DNA of 64,000 nucleotides from Protopterus annectens (Eukaryota > Chordata > Ceratodontiformes > Protopteridae), in the NCBI RefSeq assembly GCF_019279795.1, contig NC_056739.1, forward strand, positions 18,145,292-18,209,291. The letters run 5' to 3'. Of this stretch, positions 1 to 11,646 are shown in pieces (the stretch's first letter is position 1; every line of letters begins with the position of its first letter). The position numbers were made by a program, and so were the translations under genes. A model generated the notes under the pieces. It was not told the DNA's origin and did no database searches. It was given only the letters and a program-made list of their open reading frames with translations.

Positions 1-60
1 GCTGAGCTTACTATATCCCAGGATGCACCACTACCAGTCCCCCAGATCTAGTTTGTCCGC
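1..60 (-). repeat. E1 3' ITR, partial
   Basis: The first ~50 bases are the reverse complement of about 5,876-5,925. They include the block around the AGATCT site and the TATCCCAGGATGCACCAC stretch seen in other family A ITRs. The distal part lies before position 1. Confidence 0.85.
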
Positions 61-186
61 ATACATGCACACATGCACGCCCTGCTTATATAACATCGTC
101 AGATGAAACAAGATAAACAGTAGAACTCAAAACCGTTCAATCTCTTCTGATCTCCAAGGCAGGGGAAGGAGGGTGGGTTTTAGGAA

Positions 187-283
187 TGTAGGCGAGATGG
201 ATCCCAAACATCTGAAGTTATGGTGAGTACATAACTAAAAGATGTTATGTGATCCTATCTCGCCTACATTCTGAATGATGGGA
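187..283 (-). repeat. E1 internal complementary region (ICR)
   Basis: The first half is expected to complement the missing right terminus. The second half is the reverse complement of the left terminus at about 5,988-6,021. It holds the palindromic arms GTTATG (217-222) and CATAAC (230-235) around spacer GTGAGTA. In DIRS elements the ICR is thought to template joining of the two ends. Confidence 0.85.
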
Positions 284-313
284 CAGCGTCCTAGCACCTG
301 AATCCTGGGTGGC

Positions 314-1702
314 TCACTGGAAAACACTCCTGAGTACCGTGGAACCAAATGATGCTCGTCCTTTAGATGCCACATCCAATTTGTAGTGGGAAATGAAAGT
401 GTGCGGATTGGACCAAGTAGCAGCACAAATCTCCGATATAGCGAGCTTGGAATGAAAAGCTATAGAAGTAGCCATAGCTCTGGTAGAATGAGCTTTGATA
501 GATGTTGTAAGTTGCTTATTCGAAGAAGAATAAGCCTGAGTTATGCAATCTCTGATCCATTTGGAGATAGTAGCTTTTGTGATGGTTTGACCCAATTTAT
601 TATCCGAGAAGGACACAAACAACTGGTCTGACTTACGAAGTTGCTGAGTCCTGTCTAAATAGAAGCGTAATTGCCTGTGAACATCCAATTTATGGAGAGT
701 GTATTCTGCTTCATTGGAGAATTTTGGGAAGAAAACTGGTAGCTCTAGAGATTGTTGGAGACAGAAACTAGAACAGACCTTTGGGACAAAGGATGGATTA
801 GGCCTAAGTGATACTCTATCCTTGTGGAAAATCAAGTACGGTGGCTTAATAGACAGGGCTTGAAGCTCTGAAACTCTTCTTGCAGAAGTAATTGCAACTA
901 AGAAGGCAGTTTTCCAAGACAGATATTTTAACTCACATGTAGCAGCCGGTTCGAAGGGGAAGATGTTAATGCGAAGCACCAAATCAAGATCCCACGGAGG
1001 GGCAGGATGAAAAGTTGGGGGTCTTAACAGGCCCGCACCTTTAATGAAAGTTTTGCATAGTCTGCTGCTCATCAATGGAGGATCCATGGATTCGTGGAAT
1101 TTAGAGATAGCCGCTAGTTGGACTTTAATAGTAGAGACAGAAGATCCTTGATTAAACAGGGATGTTAAGAATTTCAAAACCTCTGGGATAGGAGCAGTAA
1201 TAGGGTCTAAGCCCTTGAGTTGAGCCCAGATAGCAAACCTCTTCCACTTACTAAGGTACAATTTGTTAGTGGTGGGTTTGTGTGCCGAAGATAAAATGTG
1301 AACAACTTCCGGGTCTAGTGTGTGACTTCTGACTAAAGTCGGAAGTGGAGGAGCCAAGCTGTCAATTTCAAAGATCGAAAGGACTGATGCTGATGTCCCG
1401 ACCGATGAATTAGTAGGTCCGGAATTAGGTCTAAAGTCCACGGATCGTCCACCGCATGCTTCTTCAGGTAAGGAAACCATACCTGACGAGGCCAGTATGG
1501 GGCAATCAGTATCATTGCGGACCCCAATTGAGAAGCTTTTTGAATGACTTTGGAGAGAAGTGGAATCGGAGGAAAGGCATAAAGTAGTCCTGTTGGCCAA
1601 GGTTGTGCTAGAGCATCCATCGCTGGCACTCCCTGATGTGGAATCAAGGAGAAGAACCTTTGGCACTTGGTGTTCAGTGGAGTTGCAAATAGGTCGCAGC
1701 AC
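314..1702 (-). CDS. E1 tyrosine recombinase (DIRS integrase)
   Basis: This would catalyse integration of the circular cDNA through a tyrosine nucleophile. The frame is open for 462 codons. The catalytic region shows SARRVSEL (first Arg region), HSTRA (H-x-x-R) and HTFISHYK (nucleophile Tyr), and ends GSTVLRSVFQ just upstream of the ICR. The N-terminal core-binding part begins near LVRSHTLDPEVVHILSS. Sequence upstream of that overlaps the RT/RH 3' end in another frame, and the frame opens at a GTG rather than an ATG, so the true start is unknown. All catalytic residues I can recognise are present, making this one of the best-preserved YR frames in the window. Confidence 0.85.
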   Translation of the reverse strand: MLRPICNSTEHQVPKVLLLDSTSGSASDGCSSTTLANRTTLCLSSDSTSLQSHSKSFSIGVRNDTDCPILASSGMVSLPEEACGGRSVDFRPNSGPTNSSVGTSASVLSIFEIDSLAPPLPTLVRSHTLDPEVVHILSSAHKPTTNKLYLSKWKRFAIWAQLKGLDPITAPIPEVLKFLTSLFNQGSSVSTIKVQLAAISKFHESMDPPLMSSRLCKTFIKGAGLLRPPTFHPAPPWDLDLVLRINIFPFEPAATCELKYLSWKTAFLVAITSARRVSELQALSIKPPYLIFHKDRVSLRPNPSFVPKVCSSFCLQQSLELPVFFPKFSNEAEYTLHKLDVHRQLRFYLDRTQQLRKSDQLFVSFSDNKLGQTITKATISKWIRDCITQAYSSSNKQLTTSIKAHSTRAMATSIAFHSKLAISEICAATWSNPHTFISHYKLDVASKGRASFGSTVLRSVFQ

Positions 1703-3253
1703 GGCGTCCCCATCTCCTGAAAACCTGAGCTGCTACTGTTTGGTTTAGAGACCACTCGTGAGGAGAAAGAATTGTCCTGCTTAATTTGTCTGCCAATATA
1801 TTTGACCTTCCCGGAATGTGAGTCGCTACCAAGAAGCGGTTGGTAGCTACAGCCCATTCCCACACTCTCATGGCCTCTCTGCAAAGGGGGTAAGATCTGG
1901 TCCCTCCTTGTTTGTTCAGATACCAGACCACCGACATGTTGTCTGTGTGGATGGCGATGATGCCCTGAGGAAGAAACCTGTGTAAGGCCTGTAGGGATAG
2001 AAGTACAGCCCTCATCTCCAACATGTTGATGTGGAGAAGAGCTTCGTCTGGAAGCCAGGAGCCCTGAACTAGCCTGCCCAGACAATGCCCCCCCCACCCT
2101 ATCTGGGAGGCATCTGTCGTCAGGGTAACCACTGGAGAGGGAAGAACAAAGGGTTTCCTTGATCCAAATTGGATGTCTGAAGCCACCAGCGAAGGTCCCT
2201 TTGCATATTTCCGTAATCATGATGTGATGATTGAGGGAAGATCCTGAAAGGACCATTGAGTTGACAATAGCCACTGAAGAATCCTCATGTGCAATCTTGC
2301 CAGAGGAACTAAAAGAACCGTGGCAGACATTGAGCCTAAAACTTGTAGAACCATCCTGGCTGGGGCTTTGGATCTCGAGATCAGAGCTTGAACTTGGCCC
2401 TGTAAAGTTTGGATCCTTTCGGCAGGAAGAAAGACGCCAAGATCAATCTTGAGTCTATCTCTGCTCCTATGAACTTTATGCTGAGAGGGCAGCAAGACAG
2501 ACTTTGACCAATTGAATGTAATCCCCAGGGTAATACCCAGGAGATGGTGGCTTTGAGGTTGTCCATTAGTAGATGCCTGGTGGTGGCAGTCAGGAGCCAG
2601 TCGTCCAGATAGGGAAACACTTGGAATCCAAGACTTCTCAGGTGAGCCGTCACTACTGCCAAACACTTGGTGAACACCCTGGGGCCTGTGGTGAGACCAA
2701 AGGGCAGAGCGCAAAATTGGTAATGACTGACTCCCAGGCTGAAGCGCAGATACCTCCTGGACGCCTGATGTATCGGTATGTGATAATAAGCGTCCTTGAG
2801 GTCTATGGAGCACATCCAAACATCCTTCTCCAACAATGGGAGAATGGATTGTAACGTGACCATTCGGAATTTGGATTTCGTGACGGATTGGTTCAGTCTG
2901 CTGAGATCCAATATTGGTCTCAGGTCCCCTGTCTTTTTGGCAGTAAAATGAAGGTGGAGTAATTTCCTGATCCGATCTGGTCTGTGGGGACCGGCTGGAT
3001 GACTCCTTTTTCTAGCAGCTTTAAAGCTTCTGCGGCTGCCATTTCCCTTTGACTGGGTGGTGGGTCCGGGATTCTTCTGGACGGTGGGGCAGTATGTGAA
3101 TGGGATGGTGTAACCTCCGGCAATGATCCGAAGCACCCATCTGTCCTGAGTGATTGACTCCCAGGCTTTTAGGTGCTTGGCAAACGACACCCGACTGGCT
3201 CGAGCAGCACAGCCGGGCAATCCCTCATGACGTGTGGGAGGCTGAAGAGCCAC
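1333..3253 (-). pseudogene. E1 RT/RNase H polyprotein, frameshifted
   Basis: RT motifs are readable: RPILDLSRLN, CSIDLKDAYYHI, LPFGLTTGPRVF and an intact FPYLDDWLL. RNase H follows with TTDASQIGWGG, LEMRAV, HTDNMSVVWYLNKQGG and ADKLSR. The post-RNase H domain has CCDLFATPLN and LILIAPYWPRQVWFP. These blocks lie in different frames (2,920-3,123; 2,381-2,935; 2,217-2,500; 1,674-2,186; 1,333-1,710), so at least four small indels separate them. The DLFA domain corresponds in position to the Dam-like methyltransferase reported for DIRS elements; that assignment is from knowledge of the family and I did not verify it by search. The frame overlaps both gag and YR. Confidence 0.85.
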
Positions 3254-5515
3254 GAAAGGACTCGCGGTCTCCAGAATTGCGGGCCCTCTGCCGCCTCTGG
3301 GACGGCGTCTCCCTGAAAAATTTCCCGTCCTCTGCCTCTGGGGGAATCTTCCTGCTGTTGGGAGAAAAACTTACGGGATTTGCGGAACCACATTTTCCCC
3401 CTCCTTTAGCCTTGGGGTAGGGCCGAAAGGGAGTGGAATAACGGTCACCTACGGCAGATAAAGTTTTTCCCTCTTGCTCACAGCGGGTAAGGGTGTCTTT
3501 AACCTTGGGTCCAAACAAGGAGGACCCATCAAAGGGAGTGTCGTGAAGGAAGACTTGAAGGCCTCCATGAAACTGACACAAGGAGCCAGGCTTGTCTCCG
3601 TAGAGCCACGCCTGTGCCTGCGCTCTACCGCCTTCGGCCGCATAGGAAATGAGCCTCATGGACGAGTTAGAAATTGACATAAGGATAGCCAACTGAGAGC
3701 TAACCGACTGGGCTAGCTGCTCAGGTAGGTTATCCGAGAGGGAATCTGACAACTCCTTAACCAGATCCCTCTGAAGCCTGGTAAAATGTGCCAAATAATT
3801 CAGAGACCTTAAAGTAAAGGCCGCTGAAGTCTGGGTGCGCATACCGTACCTGTCCATACTCCTAGACTCCTTATTAGGAGGATGGATGGACGTTGAAGCC
3901 TCTGCCATGTCCTGTTGTGTAGCAGATGCCACCACCATGGCATCTACAGCCACGCCTTTAGTGAGGAACTCCTTCTCTGGGGGAGCAGACAAAAATTTAT
4001 TTGGACGAGAAGGGACTGGTTCCACGGTATCTGGGTGTTCCAGCCCTTCGACAAACTAAATCCAGAAGCTCGTCGAAGGGCGGAGACACCCAGGAGGCGG
4101 AGGGCTGAGCCCCAAAGGCCTTGAGGAGCACTGACTCATCAGCAGAGGGGGGTTTGGATATCCAGCCGCCTCGTTGTTTGAGGATCTCTAAGATGTCTGC
4201 AAATGAGACATCATCCGAGGACGACTTAGGGGACCCCTCTGCATCATCAAGATCAGTGTCTGATGTAATAGACTCTGGGGAGTCCACGTGCTTCCTCTTG
4301 CACGATCTCTTCCTTGGGGGTTCCTCCGAAGACAACTCCGAAGAACCCTCAGGAGGAGGGGAACCCCAATGGGGTAACCTCAGGCCCCGGGGCTCCGCTG
4401 ACTACGGACAGGGGAACTGCGAAAGACCCAGTCTCCACGCCCAGGGAAGGTGCAGTAAAGCCGGAGAGATGACCGAAGAGGACTTGGCCAAGGCACTCCT
4501 CATGGCTCTGAAAGCCGGACCCCAGAATCCTGGGAGTGTCCAGTCCCCGGAGCCGTGATGGCCGCCGGAAGTCCCGCAGCCGGCACCGAGGGGAGGCTCG
4601 GAACCGAAAGCATAGGTCCCAAACATCACCCCGGGTCCAGCCGAAGAAGTCCGTACCAAACTCGGCCCCGAAGGCCCGGGTTGGAGTAAGGGTCGGAGCC
4701 GACCCTAAGATCTCCACCGGCTCCAACAGCACCTGCTCCGTCGGAGCCGAAGCAGTCGGAGGAGGAATGGCAATGGGTGGGCCAGGGTCATCGGCTCCGA
4801 AGCCAGCTGGGTCGGAACCGAAACAAATTTTTGGAAGACTGGGGACTGGAACAGTCTTTGGAGCACCCTGTCTATATCAGAATCTGACATCCTCGAAGAC
4901 CGAGAGGAAACAGAACGGGTTCGAGAAGGCCTCTCCAACGGCCCCAAAGGACTAGGGGACCGGCTCCGAGGTGACTCTATGACTATCGGCGCCGAAGGAA
5001 TACACACAGATTCCATCGGTGCCGAGGTGGACTTCGCGCCGAGGAGGAAGTGTCTGAGCGGCGACCCTTGTCGGCTCCGAGACCAGTGGAGCCGCGAAGG
5101 TGACCCGCCTCGATGCCCCAGCCATCGGCTCCGAAGCCAGAGGAGTCGATACTGGTGGCATCGAGGCAGACCGTTCGACCTCGGCTCCAAGTCCTTGGAG
5201 CCGAAGGAGAGGCCTGCCTATGTCTCTTAGCGGTCGGGTCCGACGGACTGGTCGGAACCGGCGCCTTTCTTTAGCCGGAGAAGGAGAGGATGCCAAGGCT
5301 TCTTCAAAGGAAGGTTTAATTAACCCCTTAAGAATCAATTTATTTTTCCTCTCCTGGAGGACCCTTGAGGAAAAAGCGTGACATACACTGCATGACTCCT
5401 GTAAGTGTTTTGCACCCAAACAATACACACAGAGCGAGTGATCGTCTGTGATAGACATTTTGAAACTACATTTTGTACATTTTTTAAAGCCCGAAGGCCT
5501 AGGAGTCTGAGACAT
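3225..5515 (-). pseudogene. E1 gag, frameshifted
   Basis: The start at 5,515 is chosen because the protein then begins MSQTPRPSGFKKC, like the other family A copies. Three CxxC pairs lie in the first ~50 residues (CTKC, CVYC, CSVC). A Ser/Glu/Pro-rich linker with SAP and SEP repeats follows, then the conserved blocks SDSDIDRV, PPRKRSCKRKH, SDTDLDDAEGSP, DVSFADILEILKQRG, VDAMVVA, HPPNKESRSMDRYG and FTRLQRDLVKEL. Frame changes occur near 4,950, 4,700, 4,340 and 4,025. The role would be the structural capsid-like protein. The downstream end overlaps the start of the RT frame. Confidence 0.82.
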
Positions 5516-5864
5516 TATGATAGACAATTTCAGTAACTTTGACAGGAAAATATGTAATTTCTGACTCACTGATAGACAAACCTAAATATAGGCTTACAGT
5601 TATCGCTTAGAGCGCAAATGACAGGGACTATGAAAACCCTGTAAGGTTTTAGAAGGGTTGACTAACCGGGAAGGCCCTAGATGAAGGGGGGCCGAAACCA
5701 ACTCAACCCAATCACACAACAAGTCTTTCAACAATCCAAACACACACAATGAGCGTTAGCCGTTAAAACAGCTTTTGACAAAAAAACAGCAAAAAACTGA
5801 CAGAAAAGTTAGTTAAATTAACTACTCAGCCCAGCCAGCTCGAGACCACGTCTTCGCAGGGAAG

Positions 5865-6021
5865 CGGCAAACGAGATCTGGGGGACTGGTAGTGGTGCAT
5901 CCTGGGATATAGTAAGCTCAGCCAATAAGAGACTTCGCTCTTTGGCATAAGCGTGCCGAGTCGGAGCCGAGGGATCGGCTCCGAACCCATCATTCAGAAT
6001 GTAGGCGAGATAGGATCACAT
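5865..6021 (-). repeat. E1 5' ITR
   Basis: Complementary to positions 1-50 and to the ICR second half. It contains the short inverted repeat CGGAGCCGA (5,962-5,970) / TCGGCTCCG (5,975-5,983) and ends ...GATCACAT at the junction with E2 RT sequence. Confidence 0.85.
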
Positions 6022-6641
6022 ATCTTCTCTTTCTTTATGAACTGGTTGAGTCTGCTGAGGTCCAAGATAGGTCTCCAGTCTCCTGTTTTCTTTGGTACCA
6101 AAAAGAATCTTGAGTAAGTTCCGAATCCAACTAGGTCTGCTGGGACTGGTTGGATGACTCTTTTTCTAGCAATCTGTGGACCTCTACGATTGCTTGTTCC
6201 CCTGAGATTGGGTGGAACATCTGGAATTCTCTTTACAAGAATGGGAGGCGACAAGAATGGTATGAAATATCCTCGGGAAATGATGCTTTGTACCCAAGTA
6301 TCTGATGTTATGTTTAGCCAGGCCTCTGGGTACAAAAACAAGTGACCCCCAACTGCCTCCACAGCCGAACAGTCGGGCCCCCTTTCAGGGGCGCTGGTAG
6401 GGTTGACCGGAGAACTGACCCCTGTCACCCTGTTGCTGCGGACACCCTCTGCCGCGGGGGCGGCGTCTTCCGTTATAACACCCTCCTCTGCCTCTAGAGG
6501 GGGTTTCTCCATGTGTGTCCTGAAAGGCTCCCTGTGCTTTTCAGAACCACATTTTCCCTCCCCTAGGGCCCTTGGGGTAGGGCCAAATAGGGGTAGAAAA
6601 ACGGACTCCAACGGCAGATAAGGTCTTGACTTCGTGCTCAC
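6022..6641 (-). pseudogene. E2 RT, N-terminal part cut by E1
   Basis: The open frame has the pre-RT motif DTWVQSIISRGYFIPF, then RKRVIQPVPADLVGFGTYSRFFLVPKKTGDW and RPILDLSRLNQFIKKEK, after which E1 begins. Only the N-terminal RT region is present; the catalytic YLDD block is missing from this window. The first part of the frame overlaps the gag 3' end in another frame, as in the other copies. Confidence 0.82.
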
Positions 6642-8602
6642 ACCTGGTTAAAGTTTCCTTTACTCTGGGCCCAAACAGTGATGAGCCATTGAATGGAGTA
6701 TTAATAAAGGAAGACTTAAAGGGTTCCACAAAGGAACAGAGATGCATCCAGGCTCGTCTTCGAAAAGCAATGCCCAAACTAGTGGCTCTACTCGAACCAT
6801 CAGCAGCATAGGATATGAGACACATGGAAGAGTTTACCACTGAGTTTAGGGTAACGAGCTGGGCATTGACTTTGTCGGCCACCCCTGCAGCTACCATACC
6901 CTGGAGAGCATCTCCTAGCTCTTTCAGGAGATCTCTTTGTAGTCTTGTAAAGTGGGTTAAGTAGTTCAGTGATCACAGAGAAAAAGTCGCTGAACTAAAC
7001 ATGAAATTCCCGTATCTATCCATGACCCTAGAATTTCTGTTAGGGGGATGGATAGAGGTGGATGTTTCAGATACTTCCTTTTTGGTGGCTGCAGCTACCA
7101 CCATGGCATCAACACGTACTCCCTTTGTCAAAAAATGGCTTGTCCACTGGGGCAGACATGAATTTATTGGGCTTACGAGGAACAGGTTCCATGGTCTCCG
7201 GTGACTCCCACACCTTATCAGAAATGAGTTCCATGAGCTCGTCGTAAGGCGGAAACACCCAAGAAGTGGAAGGTTGAGACCCAAAAGCCTTCAAGAGCAC
7301 AGACTCATCCTCAGTAGGGGTCTTGGACTGCCAATCGCCCCTCAGACTAAAGATCTCTAGTATCTCAGCAAAGGAGATATCCTCAGAGGGGGATCGAGGG
7401 GACCCTTCTGACTCATCTAAGTCTGTGTCAGATGTTAAAGACTCCTGTGGGGAGACTAAGTGCCTCCTGTTGCACAGTCTCTTCCTAGGCACCTCCTCAG
7501 TGGGGGGATCTGGGGAGGTCTCAGAAGAGCAGGGGACACCCTGTGGGGGTACTTGAGGCTCGGGGTCTCTACGCTTAGAGGGACTGGTAGATGAAGAAGC
7601 AGACACAGGAGCTTGAGGGGAGAGGGAAGGCTGAACCGATGCTGATGTTGTCTTTGGAGAAAAAACTCTCCTCATAGCATCGAAGGCACCATGGCTCCGA
7701 TGAGAAGGAGTGGATGGACCCAATAGTACCGTCCGATCCTCCCACACCAAAACCCTGGGCTCCGAGCCCGAGGTAGGAGCTGAGCTCATCCAAGCCAAAT
7801 CCCCGAGAGGAAGAGTCGGCACTGACAAATCGGTTCGACTATCCTCCCCAGATCCGACGGGAGAGCATTGGCTCCTAAAGTCCTTGTCGGCACTGAAGAC
7901 ATCTGAGTAGATGGAGCCGATAACACCGGTGCAGGTATCGACTCCAAGGGTTCGACAACCATCAGTTCAGTTTCCTTCGGCTCCGAGAGTCCAGTATGGC
8001 TCGGACGAGGAGTAGACAAATCCGGTTCCATGGTCTTCGGCACCGACGAGCTGGTCGGGGCTGACAACAATTTGGCAAGTCCTGGTGCCTGTAAAAGCTT
8101 CTGCACTAGCCAATCTATGTCCAAATCTGAAAGGCTGACTGAGGACTTAGCTGAATGCACCAAAGGTGCTGACTGGAGCAGAGGGGAAGAAGGAACTTCA
8201 GAGACCGGCTCCAATACTGAGAGCTGGCTCCGAATCAAAGGTACACTCGGTTCTGAGGTCTGTGGAAACGATGACCCTCCTTCTGAAATTTTTGCCTTTT
8301 TTGACACTTTGTCTGAAGATCTGGATTTTGAGGATTTGGAGGATGTGCTAGTACCCTCATGGCTACTTAACACCTCAGAAAAAGATATGCTGTAGCAATC
8401 CCCTGTCTATTAGCTTCCTCCTTCTCTCCAAGAAAGCTCTTGAAGAAAAAGAATGGCAAATGCTGCAAGTGTCTTGGAGGTGTTTAGCCCCCAGACAGTA
8501 GACACATTGAATGTGTCCGTCAGTGACGGACATTTTCTGCCCACAATCTGGGCATTTTTTGAATCCCGATTTAGGATGGGATTTCTCCTTTTCATTCGAC
8601 AT
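6541..8602 (-). pseudogene. E2 gag, frameshifted
   Basis: The start at 8,602 gives MSNEKEKSHPKSGFKKC with CxxC pairs CPDC, CVYC and CSIC. The downstream conserved blocks are SDLDIDWLVQKLL, PRKRLCNRRH, SDTDLDESEGSP, EDISFAEILEIF, VDAMVVAAATKKE, STSIHPPNRNSRVMDRYG and PFNGSSLFGPRVKETLTRCE. They lie in several frames (breaks near 8,374, 7,800, 7,120 and 6,930-6,970). The linker is SAP/SEP-rich, though less so than in E1 or E10. Confidence 0.8.
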
Positions 8603-9160
8603 AGTTAAATAAAACAAACAGTAAACTGCAAAAAGTAAGACAGTAAAGTCCTTACTCACTTGTAAAGACCCACAAAACAACTAAGCCCAAACCGGGCACT
8701 ATCTATAACAATATAATTATAGATTACAAATATAGGGCTAAAGAGGCCCACAGAGAAAAACCCTGACTATTAGACAGACTAATAAGAGTAAATAGGGCTA
8801 AAGGCCCACACAAACCAAGAAGCCAACAGGGCACTAACTATTTAAAACTATTTAAACTATAGATTATATTATGAAATGACCTAATAGTGAACACACAACT
8901 ATCCTAGCAACAAAAAGGAAAGATTTTTTTATAAAACTTGTTGTTATATTTCCCACAAATGGTCTGAGTTAGCTGGATCACCGAGATCTCTCTTGCTGTG
9001 GCAAACTAGATCTGAGGTAATTCCAGCAGTGCATTGTGGGATAAGGGGGTTGGTCTCGAGCTACTGGCAAACCTTGAGCTTTGCTATCGGCTGTCTCAGA
9101 GCTGAGGATCGGCTCCGAACCCATCAGTGAGAATAAACGGCGAGAATTAACAACTTCACA
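8603..9160 (-). repeat. E2 leader and 5' ITR
   Basis: AT-rich leader (8,603 to about 8,980) with no gene visible, then the ITR at about 8,985-9,160 with the family A blocks around AGATCT and a partial GGATCGGCTCCGA hairpin arm. The element ends in ...ACTTCACAT. Confidence 0.75.
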
Positions 9161-9518
9161 TAATAGGTTTGTTACAGAGATGAAAATTAGAAATTGCTAA
9201 CTGGACTTTGATCGTGGAGAAACGGGCACCTTCCTGAAAAAATGAAGTCAGGAAAAGAAAAATGTCGGAAATAGGAGCCGAAAATGTATCCACATTCCAG
9301 CCTTTAGCCCAGATAGTAAAATCTTTTCCACTTTTGTAAACTTTCTTAGTAGATGATTTCTGAGAAGCAAGGATAATGTCCTTCACAAGGGATGCAAGCC
9401 TGGACTTACCAATAATCACTGGAATTGGACAAACCAAGACTTCAGATGGAGGGTCTGCAAATTGTGAAGCAGACAGAGTGATGGATGGGAGATGAGGTCT
9501 CGTACCTGCCAAGGCCAA
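9161..9518 (-). pseudogene. E3 YR, N-terminal fragment
   Basis: Encodes the core-binding part only: LASLVKDIILASQKSSTKKVY, then KDFTIWAK and FSTIKVQLAISNFH, up to CNKPIM, where E2 begins. The catalytic half is absent. One codon appears lost in the usual QLAAISNFH block. Confidence 0.78.
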
Positions 9519-11145
9519 AAGGGAGCAATGAGGATCAACTGCATCCTAAGGCATCTTGCTTTCTGAAGTACTCTCAAAATTAAAGGCAAGGGTGGGAAGG
9601 CATAAAGGAGACATGGAGGCCAAGTGTGAATCAGAGCTTCCCTGGGGGGATCAGGGTGATATAATCGCTGCACCTGTGGTTGATAGGGGATGCAAACACA
9701 TTGCTTCAACCCCACCGACAGAAGATCTGCTTCGCCACTAATGGATTCAAGGACCACTCGTGAGGGGTCAGAATAGACCTGCTTAGTTTGTCTGCCAGCA
9801 TGTTGAATGCACTGGGAATGTGCATTGCAAGGAGAAAGCACAACTAGACATCAGCCACTCCCAAAACCTCATGGCTTCGCAACAAAGCAGGTAAGAACGT
9901 GTGCCCCCTTGCTTGTTTATAAACCAAACAACAGTCATGTTGTCTGTGTGAACTGCTATCATCCCTGCAGGAAATCAGTCCTGAAATGCTTGCAATGAGA
10001 GAAGAACTGCTCTCATCTCCAGAACATTTATGTTCAGTTTGGTCTCTGACTGGGACCACATCCCTTGGACAGTCTTCCCCTGAAAATGAACCCCCACCAT
10101 AAGAGGGAAGTCTCCATGGTCACTGTAGCCAAAGGAACTGGGGAAGAAAAAGGACCTGCCTGCCAGGAGGTCTGGGGGGTACATCCACCACAAAAGATGT
10201 CTCCAACATATTGGAGTGAGTGGTATGGGGACAGCCAGAAGGTGAGAAAGAGGGGACCACTGAAATGCCAGTGTCCACTGCAGTACTCTCATGTAATACC
10301 TGGTCATTGGAACCAGATAAATAGAAGCTGTCATAGAACATAGAGCCCTTAGAATAAGAGACACTGGAGAACAAGTTTGCTCCAGAAAAGGCTGAACAGG
10401 AGCCTGAATAAGAAGGGTGCGCCGGAGAGGGAGAGCTGCAATCTCAGAGACTGTCCAACGGAGTGCCTATGAATTCCAGTTGTTAAGATGGGGGCAAGGA
10501 AGACTTGGCAAGATTCACTGTTATCCCTAACTGATCGAAGAGACAGAGAACAAAGCATGTGTTCTCCACCAGTTGGTGCTATGGGGCAGCTGTGAGGAGC
10601 CAATCGTCAAGATAGGGAAACAAATGGAATCCCTGCAGCCTGAGATATGCTGCCACCACTGCCATGCATTTGGTGAACATTCAGGGAGCTGTGGTGAGTC
10701 CAAAGGGCAAAGCTCTGAATTGGAAATGATTGGCCCCTTGGTGAAAGCGGAGAAATCTCCTGGACTAAATGTCTATTTTGATGTGACAGTACGTGTCCTG
10801 GAGATCCACAGAGCATATCCAGTCATTCTTGTGCAGAAGAGGCACAATGGACTGTACAGTGACCATCCGAAACTTGGACTTCTTGACTGAGAGATTTAAT
10901 GGACTGAGGTCCAAAATTGCACACAAGTCCCCCATTTTCTTGGGTAAGAAAAAGAAGCGGGAATAAGTTCTGGATCCTCTCTGCCCTGTGGGTACCTTTT
11001 GGATGGCTCTTTTTTGGATGAGGCTGGTCACCTCTAAATGGGCTGACTCAGTCTGACTGGGTGGCATGTCAGGGAGAGTTCTGCTTCTTGCCGGGGGTCT
11101 GAAAAGGGATTGTAGTAGCCCCTGGATATGATTCTTAGCACCCAC
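9416..11145 (-). pseudogene. E3 RT/RNase H polyprotein, degenerate
   Basis: RT fragments include YSRFFFLPKKMGDL, AILDLSPLNLSVKKSKFRMV, CSVDLQDTYCHI and an in-phase FPYLDDWL near 10,610 (but in a frame shifted from its neighbours). RNase H keeps NINVLEMRAVLLSLQAFQD, while the first catalytic block (TDAS) is unreadable. The post-RNase H part has YAFPPLPLILRVLQKA and LILIAPFWPWQV. Frameshifts break the frame near 10,830, 10,605, 10,350 and 10,050. It cannot be expressed as one protein. Confidence 0.75.
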
Positions 11146-11646
11146 TGATCATTTGTGATGTTTGCCCTGGCTAAAGGGTGCAAAACCAACCAGCCCTCGA
11201 CTGCCTCCAGAGAGGGACAGTCAGAGTATGCCTCAGGGGCACCGGAAGGGCTTCTCAGAGAAGGGCTCCATGGAATCTTGGTTTTGCAGGCCTCCTCTGC
11301 CCCTAGGGTGGCATCAACCATTGAAACCTCTCTCTCATCCCCTGGAAGAGGAATTTTCTTGAGCCTCCTAAAAAGAAGACTGAGACTTACAGAGCCACAT
11401 TTTCCTGTTCCCCTTTTGGGTCTTGGAGAAGGACCTTTAGGGGGTAGAGAATTTGATCCCTACAGTCAATAGCATCTTCCCCTCTTGCCCACTGTGGGTG
11501 AAAGTTTCCTTAACACTTGGTCCATAGAGAGTGGACCATCGAAGGGGGTGTTGGTGAGCAATGCTTTAAAGGCCTCTGCAAACCCGTATAAACGCAGCCA
11601 GGCATAACACCCAATGGCAATGCCTCCACCTGCCACCCGTGAAGAA
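11034..11646 (-). pseudogene. E3 gag, 3' part
   Basis: Carries AWLRLYGFAEAFKALLTNTPFDG, the counterpart of the gag core block seen in every family A copy, followed by the region that overlaps the RT start (DQWVLRIISRGYYNPF). E4 begins at 11,647, inside the AAEGSSR stretch. Confidence 0.75.

Larger units (their letters stand above)
1..6021 (-). mobile_element. E1: DIRS family A retrotransposon, right end cut by window edge
   Basis: Minus-strand order is 5' ITR (about 5,865-6,021), gag, RT/RH, YR, ICR (about 187-283), then the 3' ITR, which runs off the window start. Positions 1-50 are the reverse complement of about 5,876-5,925, which proves the two ITRs belong to one element. The second half of the ICR is the reverse complement of the 5' end near 5,988-6,021. 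E1 is inserted in the RT gene of E2, just after the E2 residues LNQFIKKEK. No target duplication can be tested because the other junction is outside the window. Genes are fairly fresh but carry several frameshifts. Confidence 0.92.
6022..9160 (-). mobile_element. E2: DIRS family A, 5' half only in window
   Basis: Contains the 5' ITR, gag and the start of RT. It is interrupted at 6,021/6,022 by E1, so its remaining RT, RNase H, YR and 3' ITR should lie beyond the window start. Its own 5' terminus (about 9,155-9,160) abuts E3 YR codons, showing that E2 jumped into E3. Confidence 0.88.

Noticed and set aside
386..631. Plus-strand ORFs throughout the window (for example here)
   Set aside because: They are antisense to gag, RT or YR genes and show no known protein; the only plus-strand coding remnant I accept is the PLE at 46,198-46,840.
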